The translations under genes and the position numbers were made by a program. The notes below the pieces were generated by a model. It saw only the letters and a program-made list of their open reading frames with translations, did no database searches and had not been told where the DNA came from. Below are positions 14,341 through 25,600 of a stretch of 64,000 bases of DNA, piece by piece (within the stretch, counting starts at the first letter, position 1; every line of letters begins with the position of its first letter). Origin of the DNA: Candidatus Thiodiazotropha sp. (ex Monitilora ramsayi) (GTDB lineage Bacteria; Pseudomonadota; Gammaproteobacteria; Chromatiales; Chromatiaceae); contig JAHXIO010000006.1 in NCBI GenBank assembly GCA_025655595.1, forward strand, positions 590,520 to 654,519, read 5' to 3'.

Positions 14341-15399
14341 TTGGTCAGTCAATCCCCGGTCACAGAAGCCGTCGTCAGCGAGCGTGCACAGCACTTTCTC
14401 AAAGCGCTGATCGAGCGCTATATCCGCGAAGGGCAACCGGTGGGATCCCGTACCCTGGCCAAGGATACCGGGCTTGATCTGAGTCCCGCTACGGTGCGCA
14501 ATGTCATGGCGGATCTGGAAGACCTGGGTCTGGTCTCCTCGCCCCATACCTCTGCAGGGCGTATTCCCACCATCACCGGTTTCAGGATGTTTATCGACTC
14601 ACTCCTGACAGTGCAGGATCTGAAAGAGACCGAGATCTCCATGATCCGCTCCGAGCTGATGGCCGGGGTCAGCGACAGTACGGGCCTGCTGGCGTCCGCC
14701 TCCCGGCTCCTTTCTGGCATCACCCATATGGCCGGTGTGGTGACTGTTCCCCGGCATGAGCGGACAACTTTCCGTCAGATCGAGTTTTTACCCCTTTCAG
14801 AGCACAGGGTGCTCGCCATACTGGTGACCAATGATGGTGAAGTGCATAACCGGATTCTGCATACCCACAGGGATTTCGATCGTGTGGAGCTGGATCAGGC
14901 GGCGAACTTCCTCAACCACTCATTTACCGGCCACGACATGGAGACAGTCAGAGAGCGGGTGCTCAAGGAGCTTAACGACACCAGGGAATCCTTCGACCAG
15001 CGTATGACCCAGGCCCTGAAAATGGCTGGGGAGCTTGTTGAAGACAGCGAGGTCAAGGAGGACTGCGTGATCGCCGGCCAGACCAATCTGATGGAGTTCG
15101 CCGAGCTCGCGAGCCTGGAACAGTTGCGCAAACTGTTTGATGCCTTCACCGAGAAACGGGAGATCCTGCATCTCCTGGATCAGTTCCAGCATGCCGACGG
15201 GGTGCAGATCTTTATCGGCGATGAGTCGGGTTATCAGTTGCTGAACGGTTGCTCTGTGGTGACGGCTCCCTATCAGATCAACGAGAACGCGGTTGGGGTG
15301 CTGGGCGTCATTGGGCCGACCCGGATGGACTATGAACGGGTGATACCGGTGGTCGATATCACGGCCAAAATTCTCGGTGCGGCCTTGAAAAAACAGTAG
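14341..15399 (+). CDS. hrcA: Heat-inducible transcription repressor HrcA
   Basis: HrcA binds CIRCE and represses heat-shock genes; GroE chaperones keep it active. I choose the TTG at 14341 (352 residues), five bases after GGAGA and downstream of the CIRCE element; an upstream frame to 14272 would run through the operator. The N-terminal winged helix (RAQHFLKALIERYIREGQPVGSRTLAK...LSPATVRNVMADLEDLGL) and the C-terminal 'NENAVGVLGVIGPTRMDYERVI' signature are both clear. Its last codons contain the sigma-32 promoter of grpE. Confidence 0.96.
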   Translation: MVSQSPVTEAVVSERAQHFLKALIERYIREGQPVGSRTLAKDTGLDLSPATVRNVMADLEDLGLVSSPHTSAGRIPTITGFRMFIDSLLTVQDLKETEISMIRSELMAGVSDSTGLLASASRLLSGITHMAGVVTVPRHERTTFRQIEFLPLSEHRVLAILVTNDGEVHNRILHTHRDFDRVELDQAANFLNHSFTGHDMETVRERVLKELNDTRESFDQRMTQALKMAGELVEDSEVKEDCVIAGQTNLMEFAELASLEQLRKLFDAFTEKREILHLLDQFQHADGVQIFIGDESGYQLLNGCSVVTAPYQINENAVGVLGVIGPTRMDYERVIPVVDITAKILGAALKKQ

Positions 15400-15411
15400 T
15401 CGTCCCCATAT
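15384..15411 (+). promoter_or_regulatory. Sigma-32 promoter for grpE, inside the hrcA 3' end
   Basis: CTTGAAA (15384-15390), a 13-base spacer and CCCCATAT (15404-15411) are an almost perfect match to the sigma-32 consensus. It lies 64 bases before the grpE start. Confidence 0.88.
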
Positions 15412-15474
15412 TGGCGTGGATTCAGCCGATCATCGGGATCGGGAAACCCATAAACAGAGATCGAGGTTAAGTGA

Positions 15475-16086
15475 GTGATTGAAAAGGATCAGCCTGACCA
15501 GCCGTCAGAAGTGAGTGATGAGACAGAGGCAGAAGCGGTTGAGGCGTCGACCGATGCGCAGATTGACGATACACAGACCGATCAGCCTGCAGATGGTGAA
15601 CTGACCAAACTGCTCGAAGATGCGCGGAGCAAAGCGGACGAACACTGGGATCAGCTGATGCGAACCCGGGCGGAATTGGAAAATCTGCGCAAGCGTAACC
15701 AGCGCGATCTGGAAAATGCACATAAATTCGCCCTCGAAAAGTTCTCTCAGGATTTGTTACAGGTTTGGGACAGTCTGGAGCTGGGCCATCAGGCGGCACA
15801 GGATGAGCTGACAGATGTGGAGAAGCTCCGCGAAGGTACCGAGCTGACACTCAAGTTGCTAACTGATGTGATGCAGAAAAACGGCATCGAACAGGTCGAT
15901 CCCGACGGAGAACCGTTCAATCCCGAGTATCACCAGGCGATGTCTATGCAGGAACGTGAGGATGTGGCGCCGAACACGGTCGTCGCAGTAGTACAGAAAG
16001 GCTATGTGCTCAACGGCCGTCTGCTGCGGCCCGCCATGGTCATGGTATCCAAGGCGGCAGCGCCGACCATCGACGAAAAGGCTTGA
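15475..16086 (+). CDS. grpE: Nucleotide exchange factor GrpE
   Basis: This 203-residue GrpE starts with GTG at 15475. It has an acidic disordered head rich in Asp/Glu/Gln, a long helix (DEHWDQLMRTRAELENLRKRNQRDLENAHKFALEKFSQDLL) that forms the dimer stalk, and the beta-wing (EYHQAMSMQEREDVAPNTVVAVVQKGYVLNGRLLRPAMVMVSK). It releases ADP from DnaK. The preceding sequence GAGGTTAAGTGA provides a weak ribosome site. It sits between hrcA and dnaK. Confidence 0.97.
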   Translation: MIEKDQPDQPSEVSDETEAEAVEASTDAQIDDTQTDQPADGELTKLLEDARSKADEHWDQLMRTRAELENLRKRNQRDLENAHKFALEKFSQDLLQVWDSLELGHQAAQDELTDVEKLREGTELTLKLLTDVMQKNGIEQVDPDGEPFNPEYHQAMSMQEREDVAPNTVVAVVQKGYVLNGRLLRPAMVMVSKAAAPTIDEKA

Positions 16087-16109
16087 ATAACCTGTGGTTG
16101 ACCCCACAT
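16082..16109 (+). promoter_or_regulatory. Sigma-32 promoter for dnaK, overlapping the grpE stop
   Basis: CTTGAAT (16082-16088), a 13-base spacer and CCCCACAT (16102-16109) match sigma-32 closely and have the same spacer as the grpE promoter. It lies about 60 bases before dnaK. Confidence 0.88.
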
Positions 16110-16169
16110 AAAGGTCAGTCAGCAAGATTTTAATCTTATTCACGAAAAGAATTTGGAGAATTAAACATT

Positions 16170-18110
16170 ATGGCCAAGATCATTGGTATCGACCTGGGAA
16201 CCACCAACTCCTGCGTGGCAGTGATGGAAGGTGACACCACAAAGGTCATAGAAAACAGCGAGGGTGATCGCACCACACCATCCATCATTGCCTACTCCAA
16301 TGATGGTGAGATCCTGGTCGGTCAGTCGGCCAAGCGTCAGGCGGTCACCAATCCTCAAAACACGCTTTTTGCCATCAAGCGGCTGATCGGCCGGATGTTC
16401 AAGGATGAGGTGGTCCAGCGCGATGTGGACATGGTCCCCTATAAGATCGTCAAGGCCGACAATGGCGACGCCTGGGTTGAGGTCAACGGCAAGAAGATGG
16501 CCCCGCCAGAGATCTCCGCGAAGATTCTGCAGAAGATGAAGAAGACCGCGGAAGACTATCTGGGCGAAACCGTGACAGAGGCGGTCATCACCGTACCGGC
16601 CTACTTCAACGACTCCCAGCGTCAGGCGACCAAGGATGCGGGCCGTATCGCCGGTCTCGACGTCAAGCGTATCATCAATGAGCCGACCGCAGCTGCACTG
16701 GCCTACGGTATGGACAAGAAACGCGGCGATCAGACCCTGGCGGTCTACGACCTGGGTGGCGGTACCTTCGATATCTCCATCATCGAGATCGCCGAGATCG
16801 ACGGCGAGCATCAGTTCGAAGTGCTCTCCACCAATGGTGACACCTTCCTGGGTGGTGAAGACTTTGATATGCGCATCATCGACCACCTGGTTGAAGAGTT
16901 CAAAAAGGACCAGGGCTTTGATCTGCGTAATGATCCGCTTGCCCTGCAGCGACTGAAAGAGGCGGCTGAGAAGGCAAAAATCGAGCTCTCCTCCAGCCAG
17001 CAGACCGATATCAATCTACCCTACATCACGGCGGATGCCAGCGGTCCCAAGCATCTCAACATCAAGCTGACGCGAGCCAAACTGGAGGCGTTGGTGGATG
17101 ACCTGGTGACTCGCACGATTGAGCCCTGCAAGCTGGCATTGAAGGATGCAGGTATCAGCGCGGATAAGATCGATGAAGTCATCCTGGTCGGCGGCCAGAG
17201 CCGCATGCCTAAGGTGCAGGAAGCGGTTAAGGACTTCTTCGGTAAAGAGGCTCGTAAAGACGTCAATCCGGATGAGGCCGTCGCCATCGGCGCCGCCATC
17301 CAGGGCGGTGTCCTGGGTGGTGATGTGAAGGATGTTCTGTTGCTCGACGTTACACCGCTATCATTGGGTATCGAGACCCTGGGCGGTGTCATGACCAAGC
17401 TGATCGAGAAGAACACCACCATACCGACCAGTGCATCTCAGGTCTTCTCAACTGCGGATGACAACCAGACCGCGGTAACGGTACACGTACTGCAGGGTGA
17501 GCGTGAGCAAGCCGGCGCCAACAAATCTCTGGGTCGCTTCGACCTCAGTGATATTCCACCGGCCCCTCGCGGTGTGCCTCAGATCGAGGTCAGTTTCGAT
17601 ATCGATGCCAACGGTATCCTGAATGTGTCCGCCAAGGACAAGGCAACCGGCAAGGAACAGTCGATCGTCATCAAAGCCTCCTCCGGTCTTAGCGACGATG
17701 AAGTTGATCGGATGGTCAAGGATGCAGAGGCCCATGCAGACGAAGACCGTATATTCCATGAGCTGATCGGCGCGAGGAATCAGGCCGATACCATGATCCA
17801 TGCGACAAAAAAATCCATGGAGGAATTGGGTGACGATAAACTGGAGGCTGGCGAGAAGGAGAGCATTGAAGCCGCGATCAAGGACCTCGAAGAGGTCATG
17901 AAGGGTGACGACAAGGATGCCATCGAGGCCAAGACCAAGGTCTTGGCAGAAGCCTCGGGCAAAATGGCCGAACGCCTCTACGCCGAGAAAGGTGCCGAGG
18001 CTGGTGCGGCCGGTGCCGCCGCAGCGGAGGAACCGCAGGCTGATGCAGGTAAAGCAGATGACGATGTTGTCGATGCCGAATTTGAAGAGGTTAAAGACAA
18101 CAAAAACTAA
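16170..18110 (+). CDS. dnaK: Molecular chaperone DnaK (Hsp70)
   Basis: This 646-residue Hsp70 is full length. The ATPase domain has [17 protein letters not shown], the phosphate-2 loop [16 protein letters not shown] and [14 protein letters not shown]. The substrate domain has [17 protein letters not shown], and the helical lid ends in EEVKDNKN, close to the conserved EEVKD tail. It folds and protects proteins together with DnaJ and GrpE. It follows its own sigma-32 promoter, and a hairpin terminator separates it from dnaJ. Confidence 0.99.
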   Translation: MAKIIGIDLGTTNSCVAVMEGDTTKVIENSEGDRTTPSIIAYSNDGEILVGQSAKRQAVTNPQNTLFAIKRLIGRMFKDEVVQRDVDMVPYKIVKADNGDAWVEVNGKKMAPPEISAKILQKMKKTAEDYLGETVTEAVITVPAYFNDSQRQATKDAGRIAGLDVKRIINEPTAAALAYGMDKKRGDQTLAVYDLGGGTFDISIIEIAEIDGEHQFEVLSTNGDTFLGGEDFDMRIIDHLVEEFKKDQGFDLRNDPLALQRLKEAAEKAKIELSSSQQTDINLPYITADASGPKHLNIKLTRAKLEALVDDLVTRTIEPCKLALKDAGISADKIDEVILVGGQSRMPKVQEAVKDFFGKEARKDVNPDEAVAIGAAIQGGVLGGDVKDVLLLDVTPLSLGIETLGGVMTKLIEKNTTIPTSASQVFSTADDNQTAVTVHVLQGEREQAGANKSLGRFDLSDIPPAPRGVPQIEVSFDIDANGILNVSAKDKATGKEQSIVIKASSGLSDDEVDRMVKDAEAHADEDRIFHELIGARNQADTMIHATKKSMEELGDDKLEAGEKESIEAAIKDLEEVMKGDDKDAIEAKTKVLAEASGKMAERLYAEKGAEAGAAGAAAAEEPQADAGKADDDVVDAEFEEVKDNKN

Positions 18111-18130
18111 CGGTATAATCCGTCCCAATG

Positions 18131-18167
18131 AACCGCACATCGGTGTTGATCCGATGTGCGGTTTTTG
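18131..18167 (+). terminator. Hairpin terminator between dnaK and dnaJ
   Basis: AACCGCACATCGG (18131-18143), a 7-base loop and CCGATGTGCGGTT (18151-18163) form a perfect 13-pair stem followed by TTT. It probably lowers readthrough into dnaJ, setting the DnaK:DnaJ ratio. Confidence 0.85.
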
Positions 18168-18253
18168 GCGTTATACAGGCGGTCGGGGATCGACACGCCA
18201 TGTGTAACAACTCACTTGCAGTAGATTTAGAGAAGAAGCAGTAGAAACCGACT

Positions 18254-19402
18254 ATGGCAAAACGCGATTATTACGAAGTGCTTGGCGTCAATAAAAACGC
18301 CAGTGAGGCTGAAATCAAAAAGGCCTACCGGCGTCTTGCCATGAAGCATCACCCTGATCGCAATACCGGTGATGCGAGTGTAAAGGCTGAGGAGAGTTTC
18401 AAGGAGGCCAAAGAGGCCTACGAGGTTCTCTCCGACGGACAGAAACGCGCCGCTTACGACCAGTTTGGTCATGCGGGTGTCGATCCCAGCATGGGAGGTG
18501 GCCCCGGGGGCTTTGGTGGCGCGGGCGGCGCAAGCTTCTCGGATATATTCGGCGATGTGTTCGGCGATATCTTCAGCGGAGGTGGCCGCGGTGGTGGCTC
18601 CCGAGTCCATAGGGGTGCCGATCTGCGTTACAACCTGCAACTATCCCTGGAGGATGCAGTTGCCGGCACCACGGTAAAAATTCGGGTACCCACCCTGGTG
18701 GTTTGTGATACTTGCGGTGGCAGCGGCGCGAAAAAGGGTTCCAAAGCCAAGACCTGTGACACCTGTGCCGGACACGGGCAGGTACGTATGCAACAGGGGT
18801 TCTTCTCGGTACAGCAGACCTGCCCAAGGTGCCATGGCAAGGGAACGGTGATCGACGATCCCTGTACGAGTTGCCGTGGCCAGGGGCGTGTCGAAGAGCA
18901 CAAGACACTCTCCGTCAAAGTACCGCCGGGCGTGGATTCGGGAGATCGTATTCGACTGGCCGGTGAGGGCGAGGCGGGAGAGAGCGGGGGACCGCCGGGT
19001 GATCTCTACGTTCAGGTGGCTGTGAAGCCCCATGAAATTTTCACTCGTGAAGACAGCCATCTTTTCTGTGAGGTACCGATCAGCTTCGTCACCGCTGCAT
19101 TGGGGGGAGAGCTTGAAGTGCCCACACTCAACGGCAAGGTAATGCTGAAGATTCCACCGGGTACACAGACCGGTAAGATGTTTCGCATGCGCAGTAAGGG
19201 CGTCAAGCCGGTGCGTGGTGGTGCTGTGGGCGATCTCCTGTGTCGGGTTCTTGTCGAGACACCTGTGAAGCTGACCGCTGAGCAGGAGGGACTCTTGCGG
19301 CAATTTGACGAAACCATGAAGCGGGGTGGAGCCAAGCACAGCCCACACTCAACGACCTGGGTGGATGGGGTAAAGAAGTTCTTTGAAAATATGGGATTCT
19401 GA
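18254..19402 (+). CDS. dnaJ: Co-chaperone DnaJ (Hsp40)
   Basis: This 382-residue type I DnaJ has a J domain at 1-70 with HPD at residues 33-35, and a Gly/Phe-rich linker at about 75-120. Four zinc-finger CxxCxGxG repeats follow ([32 protein letters not shown]), then two C-terminal substrate domains. It stimulates DnaK ATPase. It lies 143 bases after dnaK behind a terminator. Confidence 0.99.
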   Translation: MAKRDYYEVLGVNKNASEAEIKKAYRRLAMKHHPDRNTGDASVKAEESFKEAKEAYEVLSDGQKRAAYDQFGHAGVDPSMGGGPGGFGGAGGASFSDIFGDVFGDIFSGGGRGGGSRVHRGADLRYNLQLSLEDAVAGTTVKIRVPTLVVCDTCGGSGAKKGSKAKTCDTCAGHGQVRMQQGFFSVQQTCPRCHGKGTVIDDPCTSCRGQGRVEEHKTLSVKVPPGVDSGDRIRLAGEGEAGESGGPPGDLYVQVAVKPHEIFTREDSHLFCEVPISFVTAALGGELEVPTLNGKVMLKIPPGTQTGKMFRMRSKGVKPVRGGAVGDLLCRVLVETPVKLTAEQEGLLRQFDETMKRGGAKHSPHSTTWVDGVKKFFENMGF

Positions 19403-19574
19403 GTTCCCATCAATCAGCCGTCGGTGACTGGGATACTGCATCTGGCAGCTGATAGAAAGCCCTTTCATTACCGCAGCCTGGTCTGGGCGCAGGTGCATTT
19501 TTTTCTTCAAGTGCATTATGATGTGTCTGGTTTATTTTTATATGAATCAGAATGATATGTAATATTCATTATGA

Positions 19575-20408
<834 letters not shown>

Positions 20409-20451
20409 TACTACAGTGAGTCTGTGTCATACACCGGCTGGATATTGAGCT

Positions 20452-20922
20452 TTGCTACAAATCAGGTATTTCATTTTCGTCCTCTGTATCGGAATTCTTG
20501 CCGGCTGCAGTGAGGCGGTCAGCCCTGAGATTGCACTGAATAACCTGATTACGGCTGGAGAAGCGGCGGTGGAGGCGCGCGATCTCGCTGCTGTGATGAC
20601 GCTGGTTGATCCTGACTATACCGATGACCACGATAATGGTTGGCCACAGTTGAGGAGGTTGCTGGCCGGTTATTTTCTGCGCCATCCCTCGATTCATGTG
20701 ATTTCCAAAATCGATCGTATCAAGCTGGTGAGTGAGCAGGAGGCTGAGGTCCTGATCTATGCGGGGCTGGCGGGCTCTGCACAGGAAGCCTCGGGTCCAT
20801 TGGCTGGTTGGCGGGGCAATCTGCTACGCCTCGATCTTGTTTTCCATCTTGATGATGACAGTGAGTGGCGGTTGTTCCGTGCGGCATGGCGTCCCGCCAG
20901 ACGTGAGGATTTCACCCAGTAG
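20452..20922 (+). CDS. Putative lipoprotein, NTF2-like
   Basis: This 156-residue protein has a lipoprotein signal peptide (IFVLCIGILAGC, lipobox Cys at about 19). The remainder is a small alpha+beta domain: 'ALNNLITAGEAAVEARDLAAVMTLVDPDYTDD' and late strands 'LLRLDLVFHLDD-SEWRLFRAAWRPA', reminiscent of the NTF2/SnoaL-like fold. The start is TTG at 20452, since the frame closes just upstream. It lies 43 bases after dapB. The exact function is unknown. Confidence 0.7.
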   Translation: MLQIRYFIFVLCIGILAGCSEAVSPEIALNNLITAGEAAVEARDLAAVMTLVDPDYTDDHDNGWPQLRRLLAGYFLRHPSIHVISKIDRIKLVSEQEAEVLIYAGLAGSAQEASGPLAGWRGNLLRLDLVFHLDDDSEWRLFRAAWRPARREDFTQ

Positions 20923-21002
20923 CCTGATCCACATATTTCTCGCCAGCACATGACGTTCGGTTTGAATATTTCATTCTTCTGCTGAGATGCTTCAATCGGA
21001 GT

Positions 21003-21018
21003 TGGCCCGGATTCTGCA
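21003..21018 (+). promoter_or_regulatory. Sigma-54 type promoter before fliK-like gene
   Basis: TGGCCCG-GATT-CTGCA keeps the invariant GG (-24) and GC (-12) with exactly ten bases between them. It departs from TGGCACG-N4-TTGCA at two positions. It lies about 40 bases before the ATG at 21059. Confidence 0.7.
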
Positions 21019-21058
21019 TTTGATCTGTCGACACGATCAGCATTGGACGGGTTAGCCT

Positions 21059-22045
21059 ATGTCTCAGTTTGCAATGATGATACCCCTGCAGAGTAGTGGT
21101 GCAGGCCAGAAAATGACGACCGGTTCACCGCTGCAGGCGGCGGCAGAAGCAGATGCTACGGGGCTCTCCTTTAGTGAGACCCTTGAGAATCTGTCGGAGA
21201 CAAATCCCAACGCTGCGGCTTTGCTGCTGGCGCTTCAGCAGATGGGGATGCTCTCTGATAGGCCGGTGACACTGCAGATGAGCGGCAGCATGCTGCCGTC
21301 AATGGGTGAAGCCGGCGGCAAACCGTTGCCGCAATCTCAGCCGCAGACTACCCAGTTACAGAGTCTGCAAAGCCTCACTTTGCAGGGAACCGGTTTACCG
21401 TTTCCCCAGCAGCTTGTCCCGGATCCGGACGGTAAATTGTCGGTGATCGAGTCTGCTCAGGCTTTGGTCAAGACCGGGCTCATGGCGGGAGAAGGTTTCC
21501 AATTGCTGGATGCGAGAGGTGGAACTGATCTCAATACCCCTATGCTCGGGCTTGGCCTGGCGGGTCAGTCATCCCTCTCTCCGCTTGGCATCAGGCCGTC
21601 GGTATCACTGCCATTGCAGATTCCTGTCGGTCAGTCCGGCTGGGACAGCGCCGTGGGTGAGAAAATCCAGTGGATGGTCAGCCGTCAGGTGCAGTCGGCT
21701 GAGATAAAACTGACGCCACCCGACCTGGGGCCTCTGCAGATCAAGCTTTCTGTTCAGAACGATCAGACCAGTGTGAACTTTATCGCCCCGCATGCGGCAA
21801 CGAGGGACGCTCTGGAAGCAGCGATTCCCCGTTTACGTGAAATGTTTGGTGAGATTCAACTCAACCTGGCGAATGTGGATGTCAGCCAACAGCAGACCGG
21901 TTCCTCGCGGGATGGCAGTGGTGAGGCTTCTGCAGGGAGTAACGGCTACGATGAGGGGGCGGGCGGTAGCAAAGAAGAGATTATGCCATCTGGCCCTCGC
22001 GCTGCGACACTTCAGAGTAGAGGGGTGCTCGATACTTACGCCTGA
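21059..22045 (+). CDS. fliK: Flagellar hook-length control protein FliK-like
   Basis: This 328-residue protein has a low-complexity Gln/Ser/Leu-rich N-terminal two thirds and the FliK C-terminal (Flg_hook) domain at about 200-285: KIQWMVSRQVQSAEIKLTPPDLGPLQIKL, then 'NFIAPHAATRDALEAAIPRLREMF' and 'NLANVDVSQQ'. FliK measures hook length and switches export specificity. No other flagellar gene lies nearby, yet a sigma-54 type promoter, the flagellar sigma in many gammaproteobacteria, precedes it. A second FliK elsewhere is possible. Confidence 0.85.
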   Translation: MSQFAMMIPLQSSGAGQKMTTGSPLQAAAEADATGLSFSETLENLSETNPNAAALLLALQQMGMLSDRPVTLQMSGSMLPSMGEAGGKPLPQSQPQTTQLQSLQSLTLQGTGLPFPQQLVPDPDGKLSVIESAQALVKTGLMAGEGFQLLDARGGTDLNTPMLGLGLAGQSSLSPLGIRPSVSLPLQIPVGQSGWDSAVGEKIQWMVSRQVQSAEIKLTPPDLGPLQIKLSVQNDQTSVNFIAPHAATRDALEAAIPRLREMFGEIQLNLANVDVSQQQTGSSRDGSGEASAGSNGYDEGAGGSKEEIMPSGPRAATLQSRGVLDTYA

Positions 22046-22203
22046 CTGCAAATACTTGCCCTGACCGGGGGTATTTCAACTGTTTTTGCATCGGGCACGT
22101 GAAATTCACATACCTTTGAGACGGACCTTCCCGGCAAGGCTATTTCAAACTTGCCTTGAGTAGGAGAAAATGGCGTTCCACAAGAGAGCAAACGGAACGT
22201 CAG

Positions 22204-22491
22204 ATGCGTATCATTAAACTCGCCTTACTTTTGATCGTCATGCTCCTGGGTGTGGTTTTTACCGTACTCAACGCAGGTCCGGTGCATTTCAATTACTACT
22301 TCGGCAGCCGGGAGATACCCCTGTCACTGATTATGACCGGGTCTCTGGGTGCCGGCGCCCTGTTGGGAATACTCTCCTGTTTGGGATTGATGTTCGGCTT
22401 GAAACGGGAGAATCTCTCTCTGAAACGACAAAGCCAGATGGCCAATCAGGAAGTCAACAACCTGCGGGCCTTACCGTTGAAGGACAGGTAA
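22204..22491 (+). CDS. lapA: LapA (lipopolysaccharide assembly protein A)
   Basis: This 95-residue inner-membrane protein has two hydrophobic helices (LALLLIVMLLGVVFTVLNA and LIMTGSLGAGALLGILSCLGLM) around the 'NYYFGSREIPL' turn, then a cytosolic coiled tail. This is the LapA/DUF1049 pattern. ATG 22204 is the natural start; the frame's upstream extension lacks family resemblance. It partners LapB in controlling LPS synthesis. lapB follows by 104 bases, as in E. coli. Confidence 0.93.
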   Translation: MRIIKLALLLIVMLLGVVFTVLNAGPVHFNYYFGSREIPLSLIMTGSLGAGALLGILSCLGLMFGLKRENLSLKRQSQMANQEVNNLRALPLKDR

Positions 22492-22595
22492 GCGAGTCCC
22501 AGTCATGCATACCTCTTCTTTATTGGCCACTGTCCCGATCAATGAAGTTCAACTGAACTGTCAGGGATACGTCCGCAAAGTCAGGAAGATTGCGA

Positions 22596-23783
22596 ATGAT
22601 TGAATTCCTGCTGCTTCTGCTACCGGTGGCTGCCGCGTCCGGCTGGTATGCGGCACGGAAGAGTCTGCGCAGTAAACAGCCGAAGAAGCAGTCACAGGAG
22701 ATCTCTCCCGTCTATTTCAAAGGTCTCAACTACCTGCTCAATGAGCAGCAGGATAAGGCGATAGACCTTTTTATCAAGATGTTGGAAGTGGATAGCGACA
22801 CAGTCGAAACCCATCTGGCGCTGGGCAATCTGTTTCGACGCCGGGGAGAGGTCGATCGTGCGATCCGGATACACCAGAATTTAATTGCCCGGCCCAGTCT
22901 CAGCCGGGAGCAGCGTGCGCAGGCGCTGCTGGAATTGGGACAGGATTATATGAGAGCAGGTCTGTTTGACAGGGCGGAAAATCTTTTTCTGGAACTCACG
23001 GAACTGAAGCTTTTCAACGAACAGGCCTACATCAAGCTGCTGGAGATTTACCAGCAGGAGAAGGATTGGCAGCGTTGCCTGGAAGTCGCCACCCATATCA
23101 GCCATGCCCATCATCCGACATTGAACAATGCCGTCGCGCATTTTTATTGTGAACTGGCAGAGGCACAATTACGCCAGCAGCACGTGGGAGCGGCGGAGAA
23201 CTATCTCAGGCGCGCACGTCAGGTTGCACGCAACCATGTGCGAGCGACCATGCTGCAAGGTGAGATTGAGCTGGCACGGGGTGAGTGCAAGATCGTGATC
23301 AAACTATTGAAACGGATAGAGGATCAGGACACAGCCTATCTCTCAGAGGTGTTACCCACTTTGGTTGCCTGTTACAGAAAACTGGGACAGCAGCAGGAGC
23401 TCTATACCTATCTGCATGAGATCTATGACCGCCACCATTGCACGGAGGCGGTGCTCTATCTTGCTGAGATGACAGCGGAGAGAGAAAGTGAAGGGGAGGC
23501 TGTGGCTCTTATACTTCGGCATCTGTCTGATCAACCCGATCTCAAGGGACTGGAACGACTGGTCAGATTGAACCTGCACCGGGGAGAGGAGAGCCCCAGA
23601 GAGACGCTTGAAGTCCTATTGAATTCAGTGCTCAAACTGATCGATAAACAGCCGGCTTTCCAGTGTGAGCAGTGCGGCTACACAGCCAGGAAACTCCATT
23701 GGCACTGCCCCAGCTGTAAAACCTGGGGAAGTATCAAGCCGGTACAGGGTCTGGTCAGAGGAGCGGCCCTGGTCAGCCAATGA
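22596..23783 (+). CDS. lapB: LapB (YciM) TPR protein
   Basis: This 395-residue protein starts at ATG 22596, seven bases after AGGAAG; a TTG at 22590 is less likely. It has an N-terminal membrane anchor ([15 protein letters not shown]), a run of TPR repeats (about 45-330), and a C-terminal rubredoxin-like zinc site, [22 protein letters not shown]. LapB adapts LPS synthesis by presenting LpxC to FtsH. The gene order lapA-lapB-pyrF is conserved. Confidence 0.96.
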   Translation: MIEFLLLLLPVAAASGWYAARKSLRSKQPKKQSQEISPVYFKGLNYLLNEQQDKAIDLFIKMLEVDSDTVETHLALGNLFRRRGEVDRAIRIHQNLIARPSLSREQRAQALLELGQDYMRAGLFDRAENLFLELTELKLFNEQAYIKLLEIYQQEKDWQRCLEVATHISHAHHPTLNNAVAHFYCELAEAQLRQQHVGAAENYLRRARQVARNHVRATMLQGEIELARGECKIVIKLLKRIEDQDTAYLSEVLPTLVACYRKLGQQQELYTYLHEIYDRHHCTEAVLYLAEMTAERESEGEAVALILRHLSDQPDLKGLERLVRLNLHRGEESPRETLEVLLNSVLKLIDKQPAFQCEQCGYTARKLHWHCPSCKTWGSIKPVQGLVRGAALVSQ

Positions 23784-23871
23784 TATCGGCCTGACACGTA
23801 CGAGGGTCCCGTCATTCATTTCAACATATTTTGCCCGAATGAACTTGAGGGCCAAGAGGATAAAGAGAAAG

Positions 23872-24579
23872 ATGCAAAACACAGAGGCTAGGGTCATTGT
23901 CGCTTTGGACTATCCCGATCGGGCAAAGGCGGAAGCGTTGGTGGATAGGCTGGACCCATCCTTGTGCCGGTTAAAGGTGGGCAAAGAGATGTTTACCCGC
24001 TTTGGCCCTCCTTTGGTGGAGGAATTGAGAAAGCGTGGGTTTGAAATCTTTCTCGACCTGAAGTTTCACGATATTCCCAATACCGTAGCCGCGGCCTGTG
24101 ATGCAGCGGCCGATCTTGAGGTGTGGATGATGAATCTTCACGCATCCGGTGGTCGGCGCATGATGGAGGCTGCCCGGGAACGACTGGAACAGCGCAGTCA
24201 CAGGCCCCTGTTGGTGGCCGTCACCATTCTCACCAGCCTGACCGGTGATGAGATCGCCGAGGTGGGATACCGGGGAGAGCCGGCGGAGAGCGTTTTGAGA
24301 CTTGCCAAGCTGACCCATGCCTCAGGTCTTGACGGTGTGGTCTGCTCTCCACTGGAGGCAGTGGAGATTCGCCGTGAGATTGGTGATGAATTTCTGCTCG
24401 TGACACCCGGCGTCAGACCGAAATCGGCAACCCAGGATGATCAACGCCGAGTCATGACGCCTGGCGAAGCGATAAATGCGGGTTCAAGTTATCTGGTGGT
24501 GGGCCGACCCATCACTGCAGCTGAGAATCCGATTCAGGCCCTTAAGGGGATCAATACCGAGATTGCCGGGCAGCGATAA
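23872..24579 (+). CDS. pyrF: Orotidine 5'-phosphate decarboxylase
   Basis: PyrF makes UMP, the last step of de novo pyrimidine synthesis. The ATG at 23872 yields 235 residues, the standard length. The catalytic Lys/Asp array is in [13 protein letters not shown], preceded by [21 protein letters not shown] and [12 protein letters not shown] bind phosphate. The open frame extends far upstream inside lapB, but that part is not PyrF. Confidence 0.98.
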   Translation: MQNTEARVIVALDYPDRAKAEALVDRLDPSLCRLKVGKEMFTRFGPPLVEELRKRGFEIFLDLKFHDIPNTVAAACDAAADLEVWMMNLHASGGRRMMEAARERLEQRSHRPLLVAVTILTSLTGDEIAEVGYRGEPAESVLRLAKLTHASGLDGVVCSPLEAVEIRREIGDEFLLVTPGVRPKSATQDDQRRVMTPGEAINAGSSYLVVGRPITAAENPIQALKGINTEIAGQR

Positions 24580-24662
24580 ATGCCTGCATTGACAGCCTGT
24601 TTTCGTCCCCATACCCTGATCCGTCGTAGTGAACAGGAATTGACATCCCCCAGGAGCAACTG

Positions 24663-25547
24663 ATGAGCAAGAAAATAAGAAAGGCGGTTTTTCCCGTGGC
24701 CGGTCTGGGAACACGCTTTCTGCCTGCAACCAAGGCGAATCCCAAAGAGATGCTGCCGGTTGTGGATAAGCCGCTGATTCAATATGCAGCAGAAGAGGCG
24801 GAAGAGGCTGGGGTGGATGCGCTTGTCTTCGTTACAGGCCGAAACAAACGATCGATTCCTGACCATTTCGACAAGGCCTACGAGCTGGAGTCCGAACTCA
24901 AGGACGCCGGTAAGACCGAGTTGTTGCAGAAGGTACAGAACGTATTGCCGGCAGATGTGGATTGTATCTACTTGCGACAGGCCGAGGCCTTGGGGCTGGG
25001 TCACGCGGTACTCTGTGCCGAGTCTGTCGTGGGGGACGAACCCTTTGCAGTCATACTGGCGGACGATCTGATACGTGGTGACGACGGGGTCGGCGCCATT
25101 GCGCAGATGAACAAGATCTATGAGCGTTATCAATGCAGCGTGATCCTGGTTGAAGAGGTGCCGCCGGACGAAACACACAAATACGGCATCGTCGAAATCG
25201 ATGAAGACGACGGTGAGACCGCCATTATTACCTCAATTGTCGAAAAACCGGATCCGGAGGTCGCGCCGTCGAACCTGGCGGTAGTGGGGCGGTATATCCT
25301 CACACCGAGAATTTTCGATCTTCTCAAACAGACGGGTAGGGGGGCAGGAGGCGAGATCCAACTCACCGATGCCATCGCCGAACTGCTGAAATATGAAAAG
25401 GTCCGTGCCTATCGTGTCAAGGGCAAGCGTTACGACTGCGGTAGCAAGCTGGGATACCTGGAGGCGTCAGTGGAGTATGGTCTGTCACATCCCGAGCTGG
25501 GCAAAGATTTCAATACCTATCTCAAGAGCCTGGCTGAGGATCTTTGA
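24663..25547 (+). CDS. galU: UTP--glucose-1-phosphate uridylyltransferase GalU
   Basis: This 294-residue nucleotidyltransferase has the signature [33 protein letters not shown], the VILADDLI metal site and [10 protein letters not shown]. It makes UDP-glucose for LPS, exopolysaccharide and related sugars. It follows pyrF by 83 bases and ends at a strong terminator ahead of a tRNA gene on the opposite strand. Confidence 0.98.
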   Translation: MSKKIRKAVFPVAGLGTRFLPATKANPKEMLPVVDKPLIQYAAEEAEEAGVDALVFVTGRNKRSIPDHFDKAYELESELKDAGKTELLQKVQNVLPADVDCIYLRQAEALGLGHAVLCAESVVGDEPFAVILADDLIRGDDGVGAIAQMNKIYERYQCSVILVEEVPPDETHKYGIVEIDEDDGETAIITSIVEKPDPEVAPSNLAVVGRYILTPRIFDLLKQTGRGAGGEIQLTDAIAELLKYEKVRAYRVKGKRYDCGSKLGYLEASVEYGLSHPELGKDFNTYLKSLAEDL

Positions 25548-25569
25548 AGAGGCGCGGAATGAGACAAAA

Positions 25570-25595
25570 AAGGCCGCAGAAGCTGCGGCCTTTTT
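25570..25595 (+). terminator. galU terminator
   Basis: AGGCCGCAG-AAG-CTGCGGCCT is followed by TTTTC. The perfect GC-rich stem ends galU, and the A-run on its other side could make it work for the convergent tRNA as well. Confidence 0.93.
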
Positions 25596-25600
25596 CGGAT

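Noticed and set aside
23665..23871. Upstream extension of the pyrF frame inside lapB
   Set aside because: The added 69 residues are unlike PyrF and overlap the conserved zinc end of lapB in another frame.
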